Source of the DNA: JAJRPT01 sp965661945
Lineage (GTDB): Bacteria > Bacteroidota > Ignavibacteria > Kapaibacteriales > UBA2268
Length of the DNA stretch: 64,000 bases
Direction: 5' to 3'
Assembly (NCBI GenBank): GCA_965661945.1
Contig: CBFIFP010000002.1
Location: 62,001-126,000 of the forward strand
The notes under the pieces were generated by a model. It did no database searches, was not told the DNA's origin, and saw nothing but the letters and a program-made list of their open reading frames with translations. Both the position numbers and the translations under genes were made by a program. Shown one piece after another: positions 54,060 through 62,978 of this stretch; position 1 is the stretch's first letter; the number at the start of each line of letters is the position of its first letter.

Positions 54060-54453
54060 GTATCAATAGACAATTGAAATACCACATCTAAATTAAGTTT
54101 AAAAAATAAAACCTTCCGAAGGTTCAAAACCCTTTGGAAGGTTAAAATATTTCTCTAAAAAATTAACTTAGAACTGGGCTGGTGCATAAGCACAAATTTT
54201 AAAAAAATAATTAAATTTAAAATACTATATAAAAACTTAAATTCACATAATTTCGCAATATTTATTTTCTTTAAAACATAAATAATAGTTCTTTGAAATA
54301 TAAAACAAATTTAGTTTACATAATATCTGCACACAATATTAGCCAAAATCTGCAAGCGATTGATAAATAGCAAAATACAAATTCTCAAAAAAAATAAAAA
54401 ACGCACTTTTCTGCAAAAAAACGTTTCAAAGTCATAAAAATAATTATAAAAAA
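54060..54453. other. 394-bp intergenic region with a GC-rich hairpin
   Basis: At 54108-54150 the arms AAACCTTCC (54109-54117) and GGAAGGTT (54136-54143) pair around an inner partner-like GAAGGTT...AACCCTTT, giving a double-hairpin able to terminate the GH3 gene; the inner and outer copies can form alternative pairings. The remaining ~300 bases are A/T-rich with no gene, tRNA or repeat that I can support. Confidence 0.65.
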
Positions 54454-55986
54454 CTATCCCCAATACTCTCTATCTAATGAGCGGTATTGAATTGCCTCCG
54501 AAATATGCTTTGGCTCTATATTTTCAGCACCTTCCAAATCAGCAATAGTTCGGGCAACCTTTAAAACCCTGTCATAAGCCCTAGCAGAAAGACCAAATTT
54601 AGACATAGCCATCTTAAGCAAATTTTGGGAAACATCATCTAAAACGCAGTATTCTCTAATAATTTTAGTAGGCATATCTGCATTTTTAAAAACATTTTTA
54701 AGTTCTTTAAATCTATCAATTTGAATTTGTCTCGCTAAGATAACTCTTTTACGAATCTCGGAGCTTGGTTCACCTTTTCGCTTGGAAGATAAATCATCAT
54801 ATTTCACCGCAGGAACTTCAATATGAATATCAATTCTATCAAGAAGAGGACCTGAAATTTTACCAAGATAATTCTTAACTTGCTGCGGAGAAGACTGAGT
54901 TTTTTCTAAAGTTTCACCATCTGGTGTGGGGTTCATAGAGCAAACAAGCATAAAATTAGCAGGATACTCCACATTCATTTTAGTTCTTGCGATACTAATA
55001 GTTTTATCCTCTAAAGGTTGGCGTAATACCTCTAAAACATTACGAGCAAACTCAGGAAGTTCATCCAAAAACAACACCCCATGGTGAGCAAGAGAAATCT
55101 CACCAGGACGAACATTCCCAATCCCGCCACCAACTAGAGCAGCGTTTGAGATAGTGTGGTGAGGAGAGCGAAAAGGGCGAATCTTAACAAGAGCTTCATC
55201 TTTGGAAAGCAAGCCAGTAATTGAGTGAATTTTAGTAGTCTCGAGGGCTTCTTCCAAACTTAAAGGAGGCAAGATACCAGGTATTCGCTTAGCAATCATA
55301 GTTTTACCGGAACCTGGAGGTCCAATCATTAAGATATTATGACCACCAGCAGCTGCGACCTCTAAAGCTCGTTTAACATTTTCTTGACCTTTTACATCAG
55401 CCAGATCAAGAATATTAAGTTCTTCTAAATTATTAAAAATATTTTCTAATTCAACTTGAGTAGGTTTAATTTCATATCTGTCATTAAGATAATCCACAAC
55501 ATCTTTTAAAGATTCAGCAGGAATAACATCAAGTTTTCCAGTTAAAGCTGCTTCCTCTGCATTTTCTTTAGGCAAGATTATTCGTTTAAAACCTTTTTTT
55601 GCGCACTCAATAGCAATAGACAAAGCGCCATGTATTGGTCTTAGAGTCCCCTCAAGTGATAATTCACCCAAAGCAATAGTATGTTCCAAACTTTCTTGCG
55701 GAACAACACCAAGAGAGGTAAGCACCCCAATTGCAATTGGTAAATCAAAAGCAGACCCCTCTTTTCTTATATCAGCAGGAGCAAGGTTTACGGTGATTTT
55801 CTTTTGAGGAAAAACTAAATCAGAGTTTTTAATTGCAGCAGTAACTCTTTCGCGAGATTCCTTAACAGCAGAGTCAGGAAGTCCTACAATTGTCATTCCT
55901 GGCATTGCAGGGTCTAAATGAGTTTCAATTTCAACTATAAAGGCGTCAATCCCAAAAACTGAAGCAGAATAAACTTTTGAATACAT
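54454..55986 (-). CDS. YifB/ComM-family Mg chelatase-like AAA+ ATPase
   Basis: 510 residues. The N-terminal Lon-like/ChlI domain (1-165) starts MYSKVYSASVFGIDAFIVEIETH; the AAA+ core has GPPGSGKTMIAKRIPGILPP (Walker A), the VLFLDELPEFARNVLEVLRQPLE Walker B, and IRPFRSPHHTISNAALVGGG; a C-terminal Mg-chelatase lid (SARAYDRVLKVARTIADLEG) follows. ComM is a hexameric helicase that promotes branch migration during natural transformation. With dprA at 40110 it suggests, but does not prove, competence. Single gene, convergent with the GH3 gene. Confidence 0.96.
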   Translation of the reverse strand: MYSKVYSASVFGIDAFIVEIETHLDPAMPGMTIVGLPDSAVKESRERVTAAIKNSDLVFPQKKITVNLAPADIRKEGSAFDLPIAIGVLTSLGVVPQESLEHTIALGELSLEGTLRPIHGALSIAIECAKKGFKRIILPKENAEEAALTGKLDVIPAESLKDVVDYLNDRYEIKPTQVELENIFNNLEELNILDLADVKGQENVKRALEVAAAGGHNILMIGPPGSGKTMIAKRIPGILPPLSLEEALETTKIHSITGLLSKDEALVKIRPFRSPHHTISNAALVGGGIGNVRPGEISLAHHGVLFLDELPEFARNVLEVLRQPLEDKTISIARTKMNVEYPANFMLVCSMNPTPDGETLEKTQSSPQQVKNYLGKISGPLLDRIDIHIEVPAVKYDDLSSKRKGEPSSEIRKRVILARQIQIDRFKELKNVFKNADMPTKIIREYCVLDDVSQNLLKMAMSKFGLSARAYDRVLKVARTIADLEGAENIEPKHISEAIQYRSLDREYWG

Positions 55987-56122
55987 AATATTTTAAATTA
56001 TTTTTTTGTAATTTTCATAAATAAAAATGTAATATAAAGAAATTTTGTGAAAAATTAATAATTTAGAAAATAAATCTTTTGAGAACACACAATTTGAAAA
56101 ATTTATAATCGTCACTATCTTT

Positions 56123-56620
56123 ATGAATGAATTATTTGAAATAGTGAACAGAGTAAAAGACCCAGAGATTCCTACAATATCTGTAGTAGAACTTGGTGTT
56201 GTACGTAAAATTGAAATGGAAAAGGATTCGGAAGGAGAAAAAGTTGTTGTTACTATAACTCCGACTTATTCTGGTTGCCCGGCTCTTGATGTGATGAGAA
56301 ATGATATCACAAAAGAATTAAAAGAAAATGGATATGAAAGAGTTGAGGTAAAAACTATACTTTCTCCTGCTTGGACTACTGATTGGCTTACTGAAGCAGC
56401 AAAACAAAAGTTAATAGATTCCAAGATTGCGCCACCTGCAACTTCTGCTAATGACTATTCAAACTTACTTAATATAATAGATGATGGTCCAGCAATTGAG
56501 TGTCCTTATTGCAATTCATTTAAAACAAAATTAATAGCGGAGTTTGGAACAACTGCATGCAAAGCTTTGTATAGCTGCAATGATTGTAAACAGCCATTTG
56601 ATTATTTCAAGCCACATTAA
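56123..56620 (+). CDS. PaaD-like (MIP18/DUF59 plus zinc-finger) protein
   Basis: 165 residues. An N-terminal DUF59/MIP18 domain (LFEIVNRVKDPEIPTISVVELGVVRKIEM, in part DPEIPTISVVELG; then YSGCPALDVMRNDI with the conserved Cys) is followed by a C-terminal zinc ribbon CPYCNSFKTKLIAEFGTTACKALYSCNDCKQPFDYFKPH (four Cys in CPYC and CNDC). This exact architecture is PaaD (PaaJ), the metal-centre maturation protein of the phenylacetyl-CoA epoxidase. No paaABCE genes are near, so its partner here is unknown. Confidence 0.9.
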   Translation: MNELFEIVNRVKDPEIPTISVVELGVVRKIEMEKDSEGEKVVVTITPTYSGCPALDVMRNDITKELKENGYERVEVKTILSPAWTTDWLTEAAKQKLIDSKIAPPATSANDYSNLLNIIDDGPAIECPYCNSFKTKLIAEFGTTACKALYSCNDCKQPFDYFKPH

Positions 56621-56693
56621 TCAAAATAATTATTTATTTTGTTTATATTTAGCTTTTTAAAGTTTTGAAAGTATTATTATAATATATTTTTCG

Positions 56694-57479
56694 TTATTCA
56701 AGTTTGATCAAAATTGGACGCGAAGGCGAGGCATCTAACCCAAATGGTGCAATTTGAAGATTAACCATATACCTTCCGTCTTGTATTTTATTATCTATAT
56801 ATATGAATTCTGTTATTGTTTTGTGGTGGTGTTCATTATATTCAGATTCTTTTTTTCCTAATTCAACATTCCAAAAAATTCTGTGATTTGAAAGCATTCC
56901 ATCGTCGTTGCTCTTATCAACGCTTGGCAAATCTACAAGAAGATGTTTGACTTTTAGTTCATATAAAAATTTCATTGCATCGTTAGTAAAATATCCACCT
57001 GGATCATCATCATAGTCTCTTGATATTTTTGAGATTGAGTTCGGTAGAGTTCTAATAATTAAGCCCTGATTTTTTAAATCCTGATTACCAATTTTATTTT
57101 CTAATTCTTTTGCAGTAATTAATAAATCATCTTTTTCAATTTTTGGTAAATATTTTTCTTGACATTGATTGCCTCTTGTGAAATCACAAGTGATTAAAAG
57201 TGCTTCTGTAAAAATATCATCTATTAAATCGGTTATTTTGTTTCTTGAGTTCAAAATGTGACCAATACATTCGGTATGTGTTCCATTGCAATGAGGGGTG
57301 ATGCTTAATTGGTCGAAGTTGCAAGAGCTTCCTTTGTTGGTATCTCCAACAAAATCGCCAACGCGGTATGGTTCAGATTTTGCTTTAACTACCCCAAATG
57401 AGTTAGGTTGGTTGTTGTCAAAGTTTTGGGTTATTGATATATCATAGAAATATTTCAAATTGAGTTTAAATTTATTCAT
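56694..57479 (-). CDS. Cyclase-family (kynurenine formamidase-like) protein
   Basis: 261 residues of the cyclase/KynB superfamily, metal-dependent hydrolases. The hallmark motif is HCNGTHTECIGHI (His63, His68, His74), where the common H-x-G-T-H-x-D-x-P-x-H has Glu in place of Asp. Later: DFTRGNQCQEKYL, LIIRTLPNS and HLLVDLPSVDKSNDDGML. In KynB-type enzymes this fold hydrolyses N-formylkynurenine; the nearby kynurenine 3-monooxygenase (58352-59713) supports that role. The two genes are not adjacent, being separated by a phage-type gene on the opposite strand. Other cyclase functions remain possible. Confidence 0.82.
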   Translation of the reverse strand: MNKFKLNLKYFYDISITQNFDNNQPNSFGVVKAKSEPYRVGDFVGDTNKGSSCNFDQLSITPHCNGTHTECIGHILNSRNKITDLIDDIFTEALLITCDFTRGNQCQEKYLPKIEKDDLLITAKELENKIGNQDLKNQGLIIRTLPNSISKISRDYDDDPGGYFTNDAMKFLYELKVKHLLVDLPSVDKSNDDGMLSNHRIFWNVELGKKESEYNEHHHKTITEFIYIDNKIQDGRYMVNLQIAPFGLDASPSRPILIKLE

Positions 57480-57546
57480 TTTGTGTTTGATCTATATTTT
57501 GGAATTATTTTAAAAATAAAATACTTTATAAAAACTAAATTAACAA

Positions 57547-57554
57547 TAATTTTG
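57547..57554 (+). promoter_or_regulatory. Putative -7 promoter element for the terminase-like gene
   Basis: TAATTTTG lies 29 bases upstream of the ATG at 57584, in the same arrangement as in front of housekeeping genes here. Confidence 0.55.
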
Positions 57555-57583
57555 CTTTTTTAAAAAATAAGTACGAATTAATT

Positions 57584-58360
57584 ATGAAATGGAATTTAAT
57601 AAAGTTAGGAGCAATAGCCAAAGAGAATGACCCTTTAAATAGAAAAATAGGAGAGCCACTATGGAAGGAAAGATATCCTATTGAAAAATTAGAGGAGATT
57701 AAGCAGTTTATGGGTAGTAAGAATTTTTCGGGATTATTTCAGCAAGAACCGAGTGAGGAGGATAATAATTTTTTCTTTTTAAAAGGGCTAGTTTATTTTA
57801 ATAATGAAGAGAACGAAGTTATAAATGATTATCCGATTAAAGATAACTTTGTTTTTTTGAGTGTTGACCCAGCGTGCTCTGCAGGTAATAATTCAGATTA
57901 TACTGTTATTGCAGTATGCGGAAAGAATATGAATGATGACTTGTTTATATATGAGGTTTTGAAGAAAAGAATTTTAGCGGGAAGCCATGCTAAGGAGATA
58001 ATAAGACTTGCAAGAAAGTATAACACTTGGTATGTAATAATTGAATCAAATGGCTTTCAGAAGACTATTGAGGAAGAATTAATAAGTATGAATTTTGTTA
58101 CTTATGGTTTTAAATCAAAAGAATCAAAGCAAGACAGAGCGGCTGTACTTTCTTCAAAGATAAATAAAGGTAAAGTATTCCTAAAGGCAAGAGCAAACTG
58201 GTTAGATGACTTAATAACCGAGCTTGAGGAGTTTCCAGACGGAAAGCACGATGACCAAGTTGATGCTCTTACTTTTGCTTGTTTACATTCTCCAATTAGT
58301 AAAAATAGCAAGGTAATAGGTATGAAAAATATAAAACCAAGCCCTATGAAATTATATTAA
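57584..58360 (+). CDS. Orphan phage terminase large-subunit nuclease domain
   Basis: 258 residues corresponding to the C-terminal half of a large terminase. Residues 1-60 match the end of an ATPase domain (GAIAKENDPLNRKIGEPLW, IKQFMGSKNFSGLFQQEPSEE); 85-235 are the RNase H-like nuclease with acidic residues in FLSVDPACSAGNNSDYTVIAV (Asp95), VIIESNGFQ (Glu154) and GKHDDQVDALTFA (Asp223/224 and 227). The Walker A/B ATPase half is absent: only 104 bases separate the gene from the divergent cyclase. So it is either a prophage remnant or a domesticated nuclease. The frame is intact, has a promoter-like element and ends by overlapping the KMO stop by 9 bases. Confidence 0.88.
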   Translation: MKWNLIKLGAIAKENDPLNRKIGEPLWKERYPIEKLEEIKQFMGSKNFSGLFQQEPSEEDNNFFFLKGLVYFNNEENEVINDYPIKDNFVFLSVDPACSAGNNSDYTVIAVCGKNMNDDLFIYEVLKKRILAGSHAKEIIRLARKYNTWYVIIESNGFQKTIEEELISMNFVTYGFKSKESKQDRAAVLSSKINKGKVFLKARANWLDDLITELEEFPDGKHDDQVDALTFACLHSPISKNSKVIGMKNIKPSPMKLY

Positions 58361-59713
58361 ATCATTCAATTTTTTTAGGTCATTATAAACATCTTCGTAG
58401 TTAATATTTTCTACTGAACCAAGATTTGAACAGATTTTCATTAAGTATTCATCTTGTAATTCACCCAATTTTTTTGCTTTAGAATATGGTACATCACCAT
58501 TAAAGGTAACTAGAGAATATTTTGAACTGAAATCTGGGTATCTTTTTTCTAGTTCCATTTCAATTATTCTTTTTGTTTGAAACACTGGATTAGCAACGTG
58601 AGAGCGCATTTCTATGTAGTTTTGAAGTGCTAAATCAGCTATTGCGTCTGTGTTTTCTTTTCTTTTGTTCTCAAAGTTATGGAATAATTCTTTCCAATCT
58701 ATTTCATCGGTATATTCATCAAGCAGTTCTGCAAAGATTCTACAATCTTCTAACGAGGCATTCATTCCTTGTCCGTAAAATGGAACTATTGCGTGGGCAG
58801 CATCTCCAAAAATTACTGATTTATCTTCGTTAGACCAAGGAAAGCATTTAATAGTTGCCAGAGATGATGTTGGGTTATTATGCCAATCAGATATTAAGTC
58901 GGGCATAACTTTCATCGCATTGGGAAAGTATTTGCTAAAAAAGGTTATTACTTTTTCATCGGTATCGAGATTGTCAAAGCCGTCTTCACCTTCGTATTTG
59001 TTAAAAAGTGTAACTGTGAAGCTTTTGTCTAAATTTGGAAGCGCAATCATCATAAAATCATGTCGGGGCCAAATATGAAGGACATCACTTTCAATTTGAA
59101 ATTCTCCATTGGGTCCCGCTGGTATTTCTAATTCTTTATATCCGTGGCCTAAATATTCTTGCATGTAATTGAATCGGTTTACTCCTCCAAGTTGATATGA
59201 TAATCTGACGGCACTTCCTGCACCGTCATTACCAATCAGGTGATTAAAGACTAGTTTTTGGGATTCGCCTGTTTTTTCGTTTTGTACTTCAATTGTCATT
59301 TTATTATAGTCGATATCTACTATTTTTTGATTGAAGTAAAAATTAATATTTGGGAATTCTTCTGCTCTGTCCATTAATTTGCAATTAAGTCCGCCTCTTG
59401 ATACTGAGTTTATTTTTTCATTTTTTCTACCAGAGTAGGGCTGCCTGTTTTTAGAACCATCAACAGAATGGATTAATCTTGCCTGCATTCCGATTGTTTC
59501 TGAGAGAATAAATTCATCAATGTCAGCAAGTTTAAGTGCTTTTATACCTCTATCTGAAAGTGCTAAGTTAATTGACCTTCCAGCAGAAATTACTTCTTTT
59601 CTCATATCTGGTCTGCGTTCAAAAACATCTACTTTAAATCCTCTTTTTGCTAATATTACAGCCAAAAGAGAACCAGCTAAGCCTGCACCAATGATTGTTA
59701 TTTTCTTTTTCAT
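58352..59713 (-). CDS. kmo: Kynurenine 3-monooxygenase
   Basis: A 453-residue FAD-dependent hydroxylase that converts L-kynurenine to 3-hydroxykynurenine with NADPH and O2. The N-terminal FAD motif is ITIIGAGLAGSLLAVILAKRG; RSINLALSDRGIKAL is specific to KMO; the second FAD-binding motif is VIFGDAAHAIVPFYGQGMNASLEDC. C-terminal about 80 residues are helical as in other KMO proteins. With the cyclase/KynB-like gene at 56694 it suggests tryptophan degradation towards quinolinate and NAD. Kynureninase, 3-hydroxyanthranilate dioxygenase and tryptophan dioxygenase genes are not in the window. Confidence 0.96.
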   Translation of the reverse strand: MKKKITIIGAGLAGSLLAVILAKRGFKVDVFERRPDMRKEVISAGRSINLALSDRGIKALKLADIDEFILSETIGMQARLIHSVDGSKNRQPYSGRKNEKINSVSRGGLNCKLMDRAEEFPNINFYFNQKIVDIDYNKMTIEVQNEKTGESQKLVFNHLIGNDGAGSAVRLSYQLGGVNRFNYMQEYLGHGYKELEIPAGPNGEFQIESDVLHIWPRHDFMMIALPNLDKSFTVTLFNKYEGEDGFDNLDTDEKVITFFSKYFPNAMKVMPDLISDWHNNPTSSLATIKCFPWSNEDKSVIFGDAAHAIVPFYGQGMNASLEDCRIFAELLDEYTDEIDWKELFHNFENKRKENTDAIADLALQNYIEMRSHVANPVFQTKRIIEMELEKRYPDFSSKYSLVTFNGDVPYSKAKKLGELQDEYLMKICSNLGSVENINYEDVYNDLKKLNDLI

Positions 59714-59769
59714 AATTTATAAAGTTTAATATTGTTTTATTTTATTTTTTTTGTTCTTTTAGTTTTTTT

Positions 59770-60723
59770 TTATTTTTTTGGCCTTGTGCCAAATCGAGCG
59801 TTTACGTTTATCCCATGCTTATCAATTTTTTCTATGAAAGTGCCAAGCTCGTTTATAGCTTTTTCAATTTCTTCACTAAATTTTTCGTCATTGATAAGTT
59901 TGCCTAACAAGCCCTTTTTTTGTTTAAGTTCTTCTACAACTTGATTAACATTTGAGATTAAATCTTTTAGTTCTTGAATAGTTGGGTCTGTTGATTCTAT
60001 AAATGAGTTTATATTATCTGTTAATTTGTTAAAGTTATCTAAAAGAGTATCAACTTTTTCAGGTTTATTTTTCATAAAGTCTTTCAAATCAGAAGATAAA
60101 CTTTCTATGTTTTCAAGAGAATAGTTTATGTTGTTATAGTTCTTATCTAAGATTATTTTTACTTTTTCAGAGATTGAATCTAAGTTACTTAAACTGTTAT
60201 TCAGTTTTTCTCCAAATTTATCTTCTACTAATAGTTTGGTAATTGAATAAGAAATTGTATCTAATCTTTTAAGAAAAGTAACAGCATCTCCTGATACATC
60301 ACCTATAACAGCAACTAAATCACCAATATCCGAGCTTGGTTTGCCGTATAGCAAGTTATTATAATTAAATTTAACTTCTGAATCACCTGGTGTAATTTCT
60401 ATTTTTTTACCACCAGTAATTTCTTTTAATAGTATAATAGCGCTAGCATCTTCTCTTAAATCTGCTTGGCTTGATAAACTTACTGTTATTTCAACTCCGT
60501 TATCTTTGGGAACAACGTCATCTACTACTCCTGATTCGAGACCATTAATAGTTACTGGCGTTGCTTTTTTAACTCCACTAGAGTTCGGAAAGTGAATTTT
60601 TAAGATATTTGAATTTGAACCAAAACCAAGACTGCTTCCAAAAACTATTCCAAAAACAAGAATAACTGTAGCAAGTAATGATACTATTCCAACTTTTATT
60701 TCCAAAGATTTTGTATTTTTCAT
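59770..60723 (-). CDS. MCE/MlaD-domain protein
   Basis: 317 residues: an N-terminal membrane helix (about 10-30) anchors a single MCE domain (about 38-118: LKIHFPNSSGVKKATPVTINGLESGVVDDV, in part; ILLKEITGGKKIEITPG), then a long helical tail (about 150-310) rich in heptad-like Leu/Ile. MCE proteins are the lipid-shuttling subunits of Mla/Mce transporters at the inner membrane; here no MlaE permease or MlaF ATPase is adjacent. A minus-strand TAATTTTG only 5 bases from the start could mean a leaderless or upstream-starting transcript. Confidence 0.9.
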   Translation of the reverse strand: MKNTKSLEIKVGIVSLLATVILVFGIVFGSSLGFGSNSNILKIHFPNSSGVKKATPVTINGLESGVVDDVVPKDNGVEITVSLSSQADLREDASAIILLKEITGGKKIEITPGDSEVKFNYNNLLYGKPSSDIGDLVAVIGDVSGDAVTFLKRLDTISYSITKLLVEDKFGEKLNNSLSNLDSISEKVKIILDKNYNNINYSLENIESLSSDLKDFMKNKPEKVDTLLDNFNKLTDNINSFIESTDPTIQELKDLISNVNQVVEELKQKKGLLGKLINDEKFSEEIEKAINELGTFIEKIDKHGINVNARFGTRPKK

Positions 60724-60834
60724 ATTACAAAATTACTAAATATAAAATTAACTATTAAATCAAAGCTTAAAATTAATATTATTTTAAAAATTTTAATCTA
60801 ACATCTAAATATAATATACGTAAATATATCAATT

Positions 60835-62973
60835 ATGATTAGTATTGCTGATAAAAAGTTACAGATTCTTATAACATCATTTTTAATAATACTTTTGGCT
60901 AAGTTGTTATTAGATAGTTTATTCTATTTTATTTCACTTACCAATATTATTGAAAATGTTTTTAACGCTTTGCTTGTACTTTTTGAATTTCTATTGTTTT
61001 ATTTTATTGTTAAGAAATCAAACTTTGATTTAAGGTTGTTTGGCTCTTTATTTAAGATTGATATTGAAAATCTTAATGATAGTAATCAAAGGTTTGTTCT
61101 GCAAGTTAAAGTTCTTAAGTATCTGCTTTTATTAGTTTATATTATTATGCTTGTGGTGCCTGGTTATTACAATAGGGTTTATATTGAAAATAATTTTTAT
61201 GCTAAATTACTTATTTCATTTTTAGCACCAATTTATATAATCCCAATATTTTATATTATTTATATTTTTTTTCAGAGGAGCAAGAAGAATTCAAAAACTT
61301 TATCTAAGTTTTATACTATTGTTGGGGCTATTGTTCTTTTTCATTTAGTTAAGATTATTGACGATGGGATTTATACTTTTTTCCCAAATGTAGTAACAGG
61401 TATTTCGTTTATTACAACAACTATTGTTACTATTATGTCTATATTTTTGTTTAATAATAATCATTGGATTGCTTTTCAGAGTAAGAAATTGAAGTATTCT
61501 ATTATTATTAACTCATTTATAATCATTATTATATCAATATTTATTACTTATCAAACTGATAGTTTTTTGAATGATTATTCTTCTTCTATTTCATTCACTT
61601 ATGATTATTATTTTTATGGTTTATCTTCTACTGTTAATTTAATTGCGTATTCATCGATTTTTATTTTTATTAGGTTTTTAGTAACATCTGTTATTTATCT
61701 ACCTTCGAGTGAACAGTTTGAGAGAAGACGTTACGAGATGGTTTCTTTGACTAATTTAAATAAAATTATTTTAGAATCTAAAAATATTGAACATATAACA
61801 AATTCGGTTACTGAAATAGCATTTAAGATGACTAATTCTTTGGTTGCTTGGGCTGAGTTATATAATCTTAGTAATGATGAAGTTAATAAAGATGAAATTC
61901 AGATTACTTCTTCTTACCAGTTGTCCGAACAATGGATTAATGATATTTTGAGTAATGTTGAGTTTAATGCTTACAGGAAGGAGATAAGTGTTTTAGAAAT
62001 TAATGAAAATATCAAAACTGAGAATTTTACTAAGTTTATTCCTTATGCTAATTCATTTATTTATATACCGATAGTAGATGATGATAAAAAAATTGGTGGG
62101 ATTTGCTTAATTAAAAACAAGAAATATAACTTAGATGAAGATGAGTTAGAAATTTTAAAAGCTTTTTCAGTTAATATTTCCATTGCTTTTCAGAATGTTA
62201 GATTGTTAAATGAATCTATTGAGATTGAGAAATATAAAAATGAACTTCAAATTGCTAAAAATATACAAGAAAAATTATTACCTAAAAAGTTAATTGAATT
62301 TGATGGGTTTACTATAGATGCAATTTCTATTCAGGCAGATGATGTTGGTGGGGATTTTTATGATTCTGTTAGATTGAGCAATGGAGATGTTTGCTATTTG
62401 ATTGGTGATGTTTCGGGAAAGGGAATAGGAGCAGCGATTTTTATGGCTCAGATTAAAGGTATGGTTTTATCCTTAGCATCGAACTGCGATAATGGTAAGG
62501 AATTGTTGAGTAAGATTAATTCTTCTTTGTATGGTAACATTGAAAAGAATATGTTCGTAACAATTACTGCTATAACGGTTAGCAACAAATCAAATAAGAT
62601 TTCGTATTGTAGAGCCGGACATACTCCGCTTGCTGTTTTGGATAATAAAAACAATGTAGAGTTTATAAAATCTGATGGCTTTGGTATTGGTTTTGTGAAT
62701 GAATATTTGTTTAACAAAACTTTAGAAGAGCGACTTTTAGATAAAGAAGATGTGAAAATGATTTTTGGGTTTTCAGATGGATTAAATGAATTAAGAAATT
62801 CAGATAATAAAGAGTTTGGTTTTGAAAGTATAAGTTTTGTTTTGAAGAATTTTGAGTATAATTCGGCTAAAGAATTGAATGCTTTAATCTTAGAAAAGGC
62901 GAATTTTTATTCAAAATCTGTAAAGCAGTTTGATGATTTGACTTTACTTACTATTTATAAAACAAATATTTAA
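60835..62973 (+). CDS. SpoIIE/RsbU-type PP2C phosphatase with membrane and GAF domains
   Basis: 712 residues. About eight hydrophobic helices (10-290) form a membrane sensor; a GAF-like domain (about 305-460) follows; then a short helix, and a PP2C/SpoIIE phosphatase domain (475-710) with ADDVGGDFYDSVRL, LIGDVSGKGIGAAIFMAQIKG, CRAGHTPLAVL and FGFSDGLNELRN providing the metal-binding aspartates. Such proteins dephosphorylate a phospho-STAS antagonist in response to a signal, here probably sensed in the membrane or by GAF. The STAS and kinase genes follow directly (5-base gap, then overlap), so the module is complete except for the final target. Confidence 0.93.
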   Translation: MISIADKKLQILITSFLIILLAKLLLDSLFYFISLTNIIENVFNALLVLFEFLLFYFIVKKSNFDLRLFGSLFKIDIENLNDSNQRFVLQVKVLKYLLLLVYIIMLVVPGYYNRVYIENNFYAKLLISFLAPIYIIPIFYIIYIFFQRSKKNSKTLSKFYTIVGAIVLFHLVKIIDDGIYTFFPNVVTGISFITTTIVTIMSIFLFNNNHWIAFQSKKLKYSIIINSFIIIIISIFITYQTDSFLNDYSSSISFTYDYYFYGLSSTVNLIAYSSIFIFIRFLVTSVIYLPSSEQFERRRYEMVSLTNLNKIILESKNIEHITNSVTEIAFKMTNSLVAWAELYNLSNDEVNKDEIQITSSYQLSEQWINDILSNVEFNAYRKEISVLEINENIKTENFTKFIPYANSFIYIPIVDDDKKIGGICLIKNKKYNLDEDELEILKAFSVNISIAFQNVRLLNESIEIEKYKNELQIAKNIQEKLLPKKLIEFDGFTIDAISIQADDVGGDFYDSVRLSNGDVCYLIGDVSGKGIGAAIFMAQIKGMVLSLASNCDNGKELLSKINSSLYGNIEKNMFVTITAITVSNKSNKISYCRAGHTPLAVLDNKNNVEFIKSDGFGIGFVNEYLFNKTLEERLLDKEDVKMIFGFSDGLNELRNSDNKEFGFESISFVLKNFEYNSAKELNALILEKANFYSKSVKQFDDLTLLTIYKTNI

Positions 62974-62978
62974 AAAAT

